Source: CAWVWD01 sp965662365 (GTDB lineage: Bacteria > Bacteroidota > Bacteroidia > Chitinophagales > Saprospiraceae). Taken from it: DNA of 34,426 nucleotides. Position numbers and translations under genes: made by a program. The notes beneath the pieces were generated by a model, which did not search any database, had not been told where the DNA came from, and was given only the letters and a program-made list of their open reading frames with translations. This document shows, one piece after another, positions 1 to 7,454 of this stretch; position 1 is the first letter of the stretch; each line of letters opens with the position of its first letter. The stretch lies in assembly GCA_965662365.1 (NCBI GenBank), contig CBFIHR010000049.1:1-34426 (forward strand). The letters run 5' to 3'.

Positions 1-555
1 AGTAATGAAGAACCTGTTGGTATAAATGCACCGTCTCCAAAATTTAAAAATTACGGACCTGAAAAAGTAACATTCCAATTAATATTCGATGGAACAGGAG
101 TTATCCCTGGTAGTGAGGGCAAAGGAGAGCCAGATGATGTGAATAAACAACTAATGGATTTCGAAAAAGCTGTCTTTAACTTCAACGGTTCTGAACATGG
201 TCCAAAACCTGTTGCCATTAAATGGGCGAGCCTTGCGCTGGAGGAGTGCTTTATAGAAAAATACGATATCACTTATACCTTATTTTCGCCTGATGGAAAT
301 CCGATTAGAGCTACTGTTGATTTAGGATTTCAGGGGCACACTAGTGAAAAAACAAGAGAAAAAGAAGCTAATAAAAGTTCTCCAGATTTAACGCACGTCA
401 AAACAGTCAGAATGGGAGATGAGCTGTTTTTGATGTGTAATGATGTTTACAAAGATCCTAACTACTTTCTTCAAGTGGCGGAAAACAATAATATTATTAA
501 CTTCAGAAATTTAAACGTCGGAGATAAGCTACTATTTCCTCCGTTAGAGCGTTAG
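1..555 (+). CDS. CIS tube/baseplate LysM protein (Afp7/Pvc7-like), 5' end missing
   Basis: The reading frame is open from the first base of the window to a TAG at 553-555, so this is the C-terminal 184 residues of a longer protein. The N-terminal part (residues about 15-110 of the visible piece, from PEKVTFQLIFDGTGV to FQGHTSEKT) resembles the tube-initiator fold of contractile injection systems. That fold corresponds to gp53/gp54-like or Afp7/Pvc7 proteins and is often annotated CIS_tube. The last 55 residues form a LysM-like module (VRMGDELFLMCNDVYKDP, then VGDKLLFPP), which in this family sits at the C-terminus. Such proteins join the inner tube to the spike in the baseplate of extracellular CIS and related type VI systems. 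The intact spike gene downstream supports the assignment. An internal GTG at 139 is an unlikely start because homology continues upstream of it. Confidence 0.8.
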   Translation, partial: SNEEPVGINAPSPKFKNYGPEKVTFQLIFDGTGVIPGSEGKGEPDDVNKQLMDFEKAVFNFNGSEHGPKPVAIKWASLALEECFIEKYDITYTLFSPDGNPIRATVDLGFQGHTSEKTREKEANKSSPDLTHVKTVRMGDELFLMCNDVYKDPNYFLQVAENNNIINFRNLNVGDKLLFPPLER

Positions 556-573
556 GAAAATTCTTCTTAATGA

Positions 574-825
574 AACTTATCTATAAGAAACCAAAATTTA
601 AGGGTTAATTTAAGCTTCAAGCAAAAGGAGTTAAATACTAAATATTAGGAATTTGATGAATTGATTGCCGTAATTAACTTATATTCAATTAATAATAGTA
701 ATTTAGAATATTGTAATACTCGTTTTTTGCCTAAAGTCCAAATTATACTATTAAATGAATTGTTTACTAACTTTCAAAGAAAGATGAGTTATTAAGTAGT
801 TTCATTATTTCATAGACATATAGAT
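574..825 (+). pseudogene. Possible decayed coding segment after the LysM gene
   Basis: In the same frame as the LysM gene, but after TAG, TAA and TGA codons (553-573), there are two stretches that read like protein: 574-645 and 649-792 (48 codons). They are separated by a TAG at 646 and end at a TAA at 793. The second stretch contains segments such as EFDELIAVINLYS and LPKVQIILLNELF, with alternating hydrophobic and polar residues like a helical protein. Reversing single C-to-T changes (CAG to TAG, CAA to TAA) would join the pieces. It could be the 5' part of the coiled-coil relic that begins at 824 in another frame. In AT-rich DNA an open stretch of this length can also arise by chance. I do not recognise the family. 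Confidence 0.3.
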
Positions 826-1276
826 TAGTGAACCTAAAGAACTTGTGAGCGAAAAACTAAATGAGATTGAGGGTTCTATTGAAGGAAAGGTAGAAAAGAT
901 TGAAAATACTATTAAAAATAAAGTTAAGGAAGTTGAAAACCTTGTTAATAATAAAATTGAATAAGCAAAAGAGTTCATTAATGGAAAGGTAAATCAAATA
1001 GAAGGGACTATCTTAGCCATTAATGTTAAAATACAAGAAGTCGAAGGAGGAATAGAAGGTAAAATAGAGGAAGTTGAAACGGTTATTGATGAGACAATCA
1101 ATCTTGCTAAGGAAAAGTAGAGAAAGTAAAAGAGTTATTGGGTGGTATATTTGCTGTATTTTAGAAGGCGATGAAGAAAATCTAATATCGCTTGAATCTC
1201 AATAATTAACATTGCTAATGCTTTAAGACCATTATCAACACTCGATCTGCCTACAACTCCTGATAAACTAAATGAT
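824..1276 (+). pseudogene. Decayed coiled-coil gene between CIS tube and spike genes
   Basis: The frame at 824-961 encodes a repetitive, charged coiled coil built from units such as IEGKVEKIEN, KNKVKEVEN and NNKIE. It stops at TAA 962-964, continues in the same frame (AKEFINGKVNQIEGT to VIDETINLAK) and ends at TAG 1118. The repeat pattern resumes one frame over from 1111 (GKVEKVKELLGGIFAVF), consistent with loss of one base near 1111. It then moves to a third frame (LEGDEENLISLESQ, 1161-1202) and finally into the frame of the spike gene (IINIANALRPLSTL, from 1202). At least one nonsense change and three frame shifts are therefore needed to explain it. The original protein had at least 150 residues. 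Position suggests a CIS-associated structural or cargo protein, or an N-terminal coiled-coil extension of the spike. The function is unknown. Confidence 0.6.
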
Positions 1277-3055
1277 ATGAGCAAATCTGGTACAGCTGAG
1301 GCGGAAGTCTTTACCTTTTCAATCACTTCAGAGGGGAGTGAAATCAAAGGGCATTATGGTTTGATTGCTGCCGAAGTTACAAAAGAAATCAATAAAGTAG
1401 GATATGCGAAATTAACATTTCTTGACGGAGATGTGATGGATGGTAAATTCGAGATTAGTGAAGCGAAAGAGTTCGAACCTGGTAAAGAAATTGCTTTAAA
1501 ATTGGGGCGAAATAGTAAGAATACGCAGGTATTCAAGGGAATCGTTATTAATCACAATATTAAAGTGATTAATGGGCGAGGATACTTAGAAATAGAGTGT
1601 TATGATAAAGCAATCGTATTGACTGCTCGTAGAAATAATAAATTATTTGAGAAGAAAAAGGATAGTGATATTATTTCTGAGTTACTCGGAAATGCGGGCG
1701 TGAAAAAATCAGTATCTGGAACGGACGTAAAACATGAACAGTTACTTCAATACGATGCGACCGATTGGGACTTTATCTTAGCCCGGGCAGAAGCTAATGG
1801 ATTAGTTATTATTAATGAAGATGGAAAAGTTGAAGTGGCTAAACCTGATCCTACCAGCGGAAGTGCTTTGGAGTTAGAATTTGGTACGGATATTTATGAT
1901 TTTGATTTGGGTGTAAGCAGTTATGCTCAAGTACCGAGTGTAGAGACTGTAGCCTGGAGTATTGCAAAGCAAAAGACCGAAAAAGTAAAATCTAAAAAGC
2001 CCAAGGAAGTAAAACAAGGTGATTTAAAAGCCAGTAAGTTAGCAGAGGTTATGGGCAAAGAGCCTTATGGAATGCGTTCTACTACACCTTTGGTTAAGGC
2101 TGAATTACAAAGTTGGGCAGACGGATATGCAAACCGTGCGGCTTTAGATAAGCTAAAAGGAGAAATTTCGTTTGTAGGAAATGCAGATTTAAAACTTAAC
2201 GAGACCTTGACGATTAAAGGATTAGGGAAGAGATTCAACGGTGACGGATATATTTCCGGTATCAAACACGAGTTTTCTCCGGGAAGCTGGAAGACAACCT
2301 GTAAATTAGGATTACAAAATAAATATGCTGCACAAACCTATGACGATCTTCACGCTATGCCTACAGGAGGACTTTTACCTGCTGTATCAGGATTGTTGAT
2401 AGGTATTGTCACAAAAACACATGAAGATCCTGAAGGGTTAAATCGTGTGAAAGTAAAATTACCTACATGGGATGACAGTAAGGAAGTCTGGGCTCGGATT
2501 ATTTCTCCGTATGCCAGCAAAAAAGTCGGAATTGTTTTTATGCCTGAGGTTAATGATGAAGTAGTTATTGGTTTTTTCAATGATGACCCCCGATTTCCTG
2601 TTATCGTCGGCTCTTTATATAGTGGCAAACACGAGCCACCTTATCCACCGGATGAAAAAAATAAAATTAAAGCAATCGTGACTCGTGAGAAAATGAAAAT
2701 CGAATTCGAAGAGGAAAAAAAGATAATTACTATCGAAACACCCGGTAAGAATACGATTATTATAGATGACGATAAAAAGACAATAACTGTACAAGATCAA
2801 CACAAAAATAAGATTGAAACGAGTAAAGATGGTATTTTGATTGATTCCGCAAAGGATGTTAATATCAAAGCTAAAGGAAATATCGTCATGGACGCTAAGC
2901 AAAAAATTACAATCAAAGCAGCAATGGATTATGCAGTCGAAGGATTGACCGTAAAACAAAAAGCGAAAACACAGCTTGCTTTAGAAGGGTTAACAGCAGA
3001 AATGAAAGCTTCAACTCAGGCTGTAGTAAAAGGTGCGATAGTGATGATAAACTAA
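1277..3055 (+). CDS. vgrG: VgrG-like spike protein of a contractile injection system
   Basis: This 592-residue protein has the usual length and order of Bacteroidota VgrG/Afp8 spikes. A gp27-like hub region covers about residues 1-355 (FTFSITSEGSEIKGHYGL, QYDATDWDFILARAEANG, GTDIYDFDLGVSSYAQVP). A gp5-like OB fold follows at about 370-455 (GIVTKTHEDPEGLNRVKVKL, MPEVNDEVVIGFFNDDPRFP). After that comes a beta-helical needle rich in short I/V-K alternation (IDSAKDVNIKAKGNI, AKQKITIKAAMDY). In assembled particles the trimer forms the central spike that pierces the target membrane. The ATG at 1277 is the first good start, although the frame is open back to 1196 and the residues before it (ALRPLSTLDLPTTPDKLND) may belong to the protein or to the upstream relic. 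No C-terminal effector extension is present, and no PAAR tip gene follows. A strong terminator lies 31 bp downstream. Confidence 0.92.
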   Translation: MSKSGTAEAEVFTFSITSEGSEIKGHYGLIAAEVTKEINKVGYAKLTFLDGDVMDGKFEISEAKEFEPGKEIALKLGRNSKNTQVFKGIVINHNIKVINGRGYLEIECYDKAIVLTARRNNKLFEKKKDSDIISELLGNAGVKKSVSGTDVKHEQLLQYDATDWDFILARAEANGLVIINEDGKVEVAKPDPTSGSALELEFGTDIYDFDLGVSSYAQVPSVETVAWSIAKQKTEKVKSKKPKEVKQGDLKASKLAEVMGKEPYGMRSTTPLVKAELQSWADGYANRAALDKLKGEISFVGNADLKLNETLTIKGLGKRFNGDGYISGIKHEFSPGSWKTTCKLGLQNKYAAQTYDDLHAMPTGGLLPAVSGLLIGIVTKTHEDPEGLNRVKVKLPTWDDSKEVWARIISPYASKKVGIVFMPEVNDEVVIGFFNDDPRFPVIVGSLYSGKHEPPYPPDEKNKIKAIVTREKMKIEFEEEKKIITIETPGKNTIIIDDDKKTITVQDQHKNKIETSKDGILIDSAKDVNIKAKGNIVMDAKQKITIKAAMDYAVEGLTVKQKAKTQLALEGLTAEMKASTQAVVKGAIVMIN

Positions 3056-3085
3056 AGTTTTTTCTATAAAAAAGTTAAAGATTAA

Positions 3086-3119
3086 GTGCAAGATATTCCT
3101 AATGTCTTGCACTTTTTTT
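3086..3119 (+). terminator. Rho-independent terminator after the spike gene
   Basis: Twelve-base-pair arms at 3086-3097 and 3101-3112 (GTGCAAGATATT against AATGTCTTGCAC, one T-G wobble) close a 3-nt loop and are followed by seven T. This ends the CIS transcript directly after the spike gene, so any missing baseplate genes are not expressed from this promoter further on. Confidence 0.9.
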
Positions 3120-4323
3120 ATAGGGAATACTGGGCAAAAGTATAAATGACATAGTACGAAACACGGTATGTCTCTATTTCTTATTGTAGGTTGATTGAGT
3201 GTTCAACGGTCTTTACCCTATTGTAATAGTTGATGAAAAGATGAAATCATGTATTGACAGACAGCTGACAGTATTTAATATGTTAATCAATAAATAAAAC
3301 CACAAAACATATTACAATTATAAATTATATAATTATTTTTTTCTAAAAAAAAATGATTTTTATTCATTTATATTGTTTTTTGGGATAGTTTTTGGTGTGA
3401 CTGTTTATTAAGTGAAGGTAATGTTAAATTCGATGCAATTAATCTGAGTATAAATCTTTTGATAAGATTAAAATTTGGGTTTCTAATTATTGTTTAGAAT
3501 CAAATTGTATAGAAAGTTAAAAAAAATAACATTCGTTATAATATCAGTTATTTTCGGTTCAGAAATATTATTGTTAACAAATTCACAAGATCTGTTAATA
3601 AAAATCTAAAAATTTATTAGTTTTGATACCGAGGATTATTAATAAATACATCAAGCATAAAGTAACGAATTCTCTAAAATTAAAATTACTTCACAAAAAA
3701 ATTAATATAACCACTGCTTATTTTAAACTAAAAGTGACTACAAATTTGAGTAATCAAAGATTGTAAAAAAAGCATTTAGCGTCTTATAGCTCGCTCTTAT
3801 AGGACGAAAATAAACAGTTCAACACAGACTATGATTGAAAACTTGATAATCTAAAAGTTCGCAGAGAGCTTCCTCTCCGTAATCAAGCGTACCTTTTCGT
3901 TATTCAATTATTGTTACAGTCACGAATAACGGAATACAAAAAGAAAGTTTTTGCTATAAAATTTTAGTTTGTAAAAAGTACATAAATGAAACGTAAAAGT
4001 CATAAAATAAATTCGAAGACGAGTGAGAAAATAACTTTTGCGTCCTAAAATTGATATTTTAAAATGTGTTCGTACCTAATACTGCCGTTCAAAACTATTT
4101 TATAGAAAACCTTTCATAAAGAAAAAATCCTAAAAACAAGTGACTTTTACTTCTTGTAAATAAGAAGGTCATTCCCCCCACATGATTAGAAAATTATTAT
4201 TTCAGTAATCATACGTTACTGCTTATTTATGATAGAAAAAGTCAATTCAAATTAATTAAATGATAACAAGTAATCAGGCTTGTAGTATGATTTCAAGGCT
4301 GATAATTACTGGCTAAATAACCT
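3120..4323. other. 1.2 kb AT-rich gap, no gene supported
   Basis: Stops are dense in all six frames and the composition is visibly more AT-rich than the flanking genes. No PAAR, gp25 or other CIS remnant could be read. The only protein-like piece is at 3490-3606 (TTG start, 38 codons). It has a basic start and a hydrophobic segment (KLKKITFVIISVIFGSEILL) resembling a signal peptide, then stops; it may be the 5' stub of a lost secreted-protein gene or chance. An 8-bp inverted repeat (CGTTATTC at 3898-3905 and GAATAACG at 3924-3931) is present and is of unknown meaning. Confidence 0.5.
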
Positions 4324-4908
4324 ATGAAAGTTATGACTTCCAACAACGTAAATCTACAGCAACGATACATTGATGGTATTATCAATGGAAACTCAAGGAT
4401 AATCAATGAAGTATATGATAATTATATACCGAAGATTTCTGAATACATAAGACGCAAAGGTGGAAATATCGAAGATGCGCAAGATGTGTTTCAAGAAGCG
4501 ATTATGGTGATTTTTAAAAAAGCTCAAATAACTGGATTTGAGTTGAAATCTTCCTTTTATGCTTTTCTATTCGGAATTTGTCGTAACATTTGGTTACAAA
4601 AAATTATCCCTCAAACGAAGAAAAAAAAGAGAATCCCCGCAATGAACACAGTTGTCCTAACAAATCAAGATGAAGAGGAAATTCGCCGAGAACGATTCAA
4701 AATCTATGAAGAATGTCTACAACTTTTATCGCCTTCTAATCGAATGGTTTTAGAGCTTTCAGCTCAAGAACTTTCAAATAAGGAAATTGCTGAAAAGATG
4801 GGAATCGAAAGTCATGGTTATCTCAGAATTAAAAAAATGAGAGCTAAAAAAGAGTTAACGATTTTGATACAAAAACATCCAATGTATGAGGAACTGTGTC
4901 ATTTTTAA
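4324..4908 (+). CDS. RNA polymerase sigma factor, sigma-70 family (ECF-like)
   Basis: This 194-residue protein has two regions typical of small extracytoplasmic-function sigma factors. Region 2 spans about residues 12-85, with DAQDVFQEAIMVIFKKAQ matching the core-binding and -10-recognition helices. Region 4 spans about 130-183 (LSPSNRMVLELSAQELSNKEIAEKMG, then the recognition helix around HGYLRIKKMRAKKEL). A basic linker, KKKKR, lies between them. No anti-sigma gene or membrane partner lies next to it; both sides are AT-rich gaps. It could control the neighbouring CIS genes, but nothing in the sequence proves this. The start could be the ATG at 4324 or the one at 4333. There is no Shine-Dalgarno sequence, as is normal in this phylum. 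Confidence 0.85.
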   Translation: MKVMTSNNVNLQQRYIDGIINGNSRIINEVYDNYIPKISEYIRRKGGNIEDAQDVFQEAIMVIFKKAQITGFELKSSFYAFLFGICRNIWLQKIIPQTKKKKRIPAMNTVVLTNQDEEEIRRERFKIYEECLQLLSPSNRMVLELSAQELSNKEIAEKMGIESHGYLRIKKMRAKKELTILIQKHPMYEELCHF

Positions 4909-5068
4909 TTTTTTTTTAATGTAGTTTTAAACATGTTACTTGTATGATTCGATTGAGCGAAGCGCTTCAAACCGAAATTATATATAGTAGTTAACTGTCT
5001 TTGATTCGTATATTGATTATTATTGACTCTGGTTCTAATTGCTTTGATTTAATACACATTTTATTCTT

Positions 5069-5308
5069 ATGAAAGTTTAAGCTGCTTTGAAAAATCCAGT
5101 GAAGAAAGTTACTCCTGAGTTTTCGGGCAAGACTAATCACGAAATATTTCAAAAGAGGATTGTTGTTAGACTAAAATCTGAATAGAAACTGCCTTAGTTT
5201 CGCTACAAAAAATATAATTATAATCACTTCAATGATTGATTGAAATGATTCCGCTTTCGTAAAACTGCTAAATATATCCTTGATTTAGCATATCTTGTAA
5301 GTATCTAA
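5069..5308 (+). pseudogene. Small relic reading frame with five in-frame stops
   Basis: A single frame from the ATG at 5069 to the TAA at 5306 reads like an 80-residue basic protein (AALKNPVKKVTPEFSGKTNH, then FQKRIVVRLKSE, FRYKKYNYNHFND, RKTAKYILDLAYLVSI). It is interrupted at 5078 (TAA), 5183 and 5195 (TAG), and 5237 and 5246 (TGA). Each stop is one transition away from a Gln or Trp codon, which is what C-to-T or G-to-A decay gives. I do not recognise the family. The rest of the 4909-5477 gap is AT-rich and holds nothing else I can support. Chance is a real alternative because the frame carries many stops. Confidence 0.3.
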
Positions 5309-5477
5309 AATAATGAATTTATGTTATAATTATGCTACAACCTTTCAAGAATGATATGTGTTTTTCTTTTTTAATTTAAATTTATCATAACTTAATAACA
5401 AGACATAAAATTCTGCAAGTATTGCTATTACTATATTATGTCATGTTCTATTAATTATAAAAATCCTAAAAAGTCAG

Positions 5478-6368
5478 ATGAAGCCTTTAAAATACATTGC
5501 ACTAAGCGTAGTCGTTATTTTGAGCATAGGTTTGTTGAGTTCGCATAGAATTTCAAAGGAAGTGCCGCAAGATGCACCGCAAACAGTAGAAGCCGTCAAG
5601 GTTCCATCTTATCTGGAGTTTGCAGGAGAAGCGGTGCCCTTAGAGAATTTTGATGTTATGGAGCGATTAGATTTTCAGCTGCAACTCAATACCTTTCGAC
5701 CACATTTTATGATTCGTAATATTAAATTAGCGAATCGCTATTTTCCAACAATCGAAAAAATATTAGCAGAAGAAGGTGTTCCTGACGATTTCAAATATTT
5801 GGCAGTAGCCGAAAGTAGTTTATTGTATAATGCGACATCAAGCTCAGGGGCTCAAGGACTTTGGCAGTTTATGCCTTCGACCGGCAAAGCATTTGGTCTT
5901 GAAATCAACTCGGAAGTAGATGAACGAAATAACTTAGAAATGGCTACTCGTGCAGCTTGTGAACATTTGAAAGCAGAGTATAAACGCTTCGGAAGCTGGA
6001 CAATAGCTGCTGCAGCTTATAATACTGGGGCGAGTCGCTTGAAGAAAAAAATGGAAAATCAGCAAACAACGAACTATTATGACTTAGAGTTACGTAAAGA
6101 AACTTCGGACTATATATTCCGTATTTTGTCTATCAAAGAAATTATGCAGTATCGAGAAAAGTATGGAATCATTGTCAATCAATATTATAGAGCATTGAAT
6201 AATTACAAGACGGTTGAAGTCAGTTCGTCAATTCCTGATTTAGCACAATTTGCCGTGGATAACGGAACGACACTTCGTAAATTGCGATTATATAATCCGT
6301 GGTTGGTTAGTAGTAAATTGACAAATAGTCAACGCAAGGTGTATCAAGTGAAAATTCCGCAGGAGTAA
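5478..6368 (+). CDS. Membrane-targeted lytic transglycosylase, MltD-like
   Basis: The protein has 296 residues. It starts with a signal peptide or anchor (about residues 4-22, YIALSVVVILSIGLLSS) and carries an SLT family-1 transglycosylase domain at about 85-215. The catalytic glutamate is E112 in AVAESSL, followed by the family motifs GAQGLWQFMPST (124-135) and AAAAYNTG (177-184). The enzyme cleaves the glycan strand of peptidoglycan to form 1,6-anhydro ends in the periplasm. The last 60 residues (SSSIPDLAQFAVDNGTTLRK, then LRLYNPWL) look like one degenerate LysM repeat that could bind the wall. The family usually has clearer or multiple LysM copies, so the C-terminus is short. The gene stands alone between an AT-rich gap and a terminator. 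Confidence 0.9.
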   Translation: MKPLKYIALSVVVILSIGLLSSHRISKEVPQDAPQTVEAVKVPSYLEFAGEAVPLENFDVMERLDFQLQLNTFRPHFMIRNIKLANRYFPTIEKILAEEGVPDDFKYLAVAESSLLYNATSSSGAQGLWQFMPSTGKAFGLEINSEVDERNNLEMATRAACEHLKAEYKRFGSWTIAAAAYNTGASRLKKKMENQQTTNYYDLELRKETSDYIFRILSIKEIMQYREKYGIIVNQYYRALNNYKTVEVSSSIPDLAQFAVDNGTTLRKLRLYNPWLVSSKLTNSQRKVYQVKIPQE

Positions 6369-6386
6369 TTACAAGTTTATCTTTAT

Positions 6387-6429
6387 AAAAAATGAGGTAT
6401 TTCTAACAATCAGAAATACCTCATTTTTA
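6387..6429 (+). terminator. Rho-independent terminator, near-symmetric
   Basis: Arms AATGAGGTATTTCT (6391-6404) and AGAAATACCTCATT (6412-6425) pair perfectly around a 7-nt loop, flanked by A and T runs. It ends the transglycosylase transcript and could work in both directions. Confidence 0.85.
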
Positions 6430-6507
6430 TTTCGGAAAACTGAATGGTTCTTTTTTTGTTTTTTAATTTTAGGATTTATTTTAACTACAAATTTTGTAAA
6501 AAGGGCT

Positions 6508-7032
6508 ATGGAACGAATTGCAATAGATATGGACGACGTGATGGCGGACACCTCACAACGTAAAATTGACTGGTACGAACGGGATTTTGGGATAAAAATT
6601 AATAAAGCAGACATTGAAGGCAAGTATGTGACACATTATGTTCCGAAAGAGCATTATGAACACGTTCGAGCTTACTCAAAGCATAAAGATTTTTTTTGGG
6701 ATTTGAAAGTCGCACCAGAGAGTCAACGGGTAATTGAAGCCTTGACCGAAAAGTATGAAGTCTTTATCGTCACCGCTGCTATACCGTTTCCGAACTCTTA
6801 CAACGCCAAATACGAATGGTTACGTCAATATTTTCCATTTATTGACATTCGCAATGTTGTTTATTGTGGCCACAAATACATCATTGATGCAGACTACTTG
6901 ATTGATGATCATGCCTATAATTTGGAATCTTTTAACGGCAAAGGTATTTTGTTCACTGCTCCGCATAATACGAACGAAACTCGTTTTGAGCGTGTGGATA
7001 ATTGGTTTGATGTGGAACAGATTTTTTTGTAA
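6508..7032 (+). CDS. 5'(3')-deoxyribonucleotidase-like HAD phosphatase
   Basis: This 174-residue protein belongs to the NT5C family of the haloacid-dehalogenase superfamily, which removes phosphate from deoxyribonucleoside monophosphates and so trims dNTP pools. Motif I is at residues 7-11 (DMDDV, nucleophile D7 and acid D9). Motif II probably uses T89 in VFIVTAA. Motif IV is LIDDHAYN (131-138), with D133 and D134 placed to bind Mg2+. The length is the usual one for bacterial members and no signal peptide is present, so it is cytoplasmic. The ATG at 6508 places motif I at the N-terminus, as the family requires. The substrate range cannot be read from the sequence. Confidence 0.85.
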   Translation: MERIAIDMDDVMADTSQRKIDWYERDFGIKINKADIEGKYVTHYVPKEHYEHVRAYSKHKDFFWDLKVAPESQRVIEALTEKYEVFIVTAAIPFPNSYNAKYEWLRQYFPFIDIRNVVYCGHKYIIDADYLIDDHAYNLESFNGKGILFTAPHNTNETRFERVDNWFDVEQIFL

Positions 7033-7112
7033 ACGGCTGACGGAAAATTTTTTGAGATTTTTGTTTTTTGTGGTAATTTTAAATGTCATTTTTTTAAAAA
7101 CTTCTTAAATTA

Positions 7113-7445
7113 TTGCTTATAGGAAATTTTAAAGAATTGCGAGTTTGGCAAGAAAGTGTGAATCTGTCTGCTAATATTTATCATTTCACGAGCAAAGAAC
7201 CTTTTTCTAAAGATTATGGACTGTGTAACGAAATACAAAGAGCTGCTGTTTCTGTTGCTGAAGTGATTACACAATTACATATCGCTCATAAAATTGGTTA
7301 TATAGATGAAAATATTTTATTAAAACTTGAAAATCAAACCGAAAAAATTCGTGCTTCATTAAAAAAATCAATCAACAGTAGAGGCGGAAATAATTACTAC
7401 AATAAACTAAAGTGGCTCATCTTAGGAATTTTTATTCCGATATAA
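7113..7445 (+). pseudogene. Four-helix-bundle (S23/IVP family) gene with internal deletion and lost ATG
   Basis: The opening residues (NFKELRVWQESVNLSANIYH) are typical of the four-helix-bundle protein family first found in 23S rRNA intervening sequences. The conserved second helix is missing: the family normally reads RAAVSVASNIAEG, then about two dozen residues, then GSVAEVITQLHIAHKIGY. Here RAAVS runs straight into VAEVITQLHIAHKIGY (about residues 44-62). This looks like an in-frame deletion between two similar short sequences of the TCTGTTGCT type. The start is also damaged, since the first codon is TTG (7113) where paralogues have ATG. The product would be about 30 residues short and unlikely to fold as the usual bundle. 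It ends 9 bp before murF-alr. The family's function is unknown. Confidence 0.75.
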
Positions 7446-7454
7446 TAATTTTAA

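Noticed and set aside
3781..3931. Possible attachment site or small RNA around repeated CTTATAG and CGTTATTC words
   Set aside because: The repeats are short, direct repeats overlap a simple motif, and no integrase or tRNA end is nearby.
574..5308. Reading TAA and TAG as glutamine in the accessory region (recoded genes)
   Set aside because: All intact genes in the window end at TAA or TAG as ordinary stops, and the relics also carry frame shifts and TGA codons. Simple decay explains them.
6902..7108. Frame overlapping the end of the deoxyribonucleotidase gene
   Set aside because: It is a shadow of the real gene in another frame without family features.
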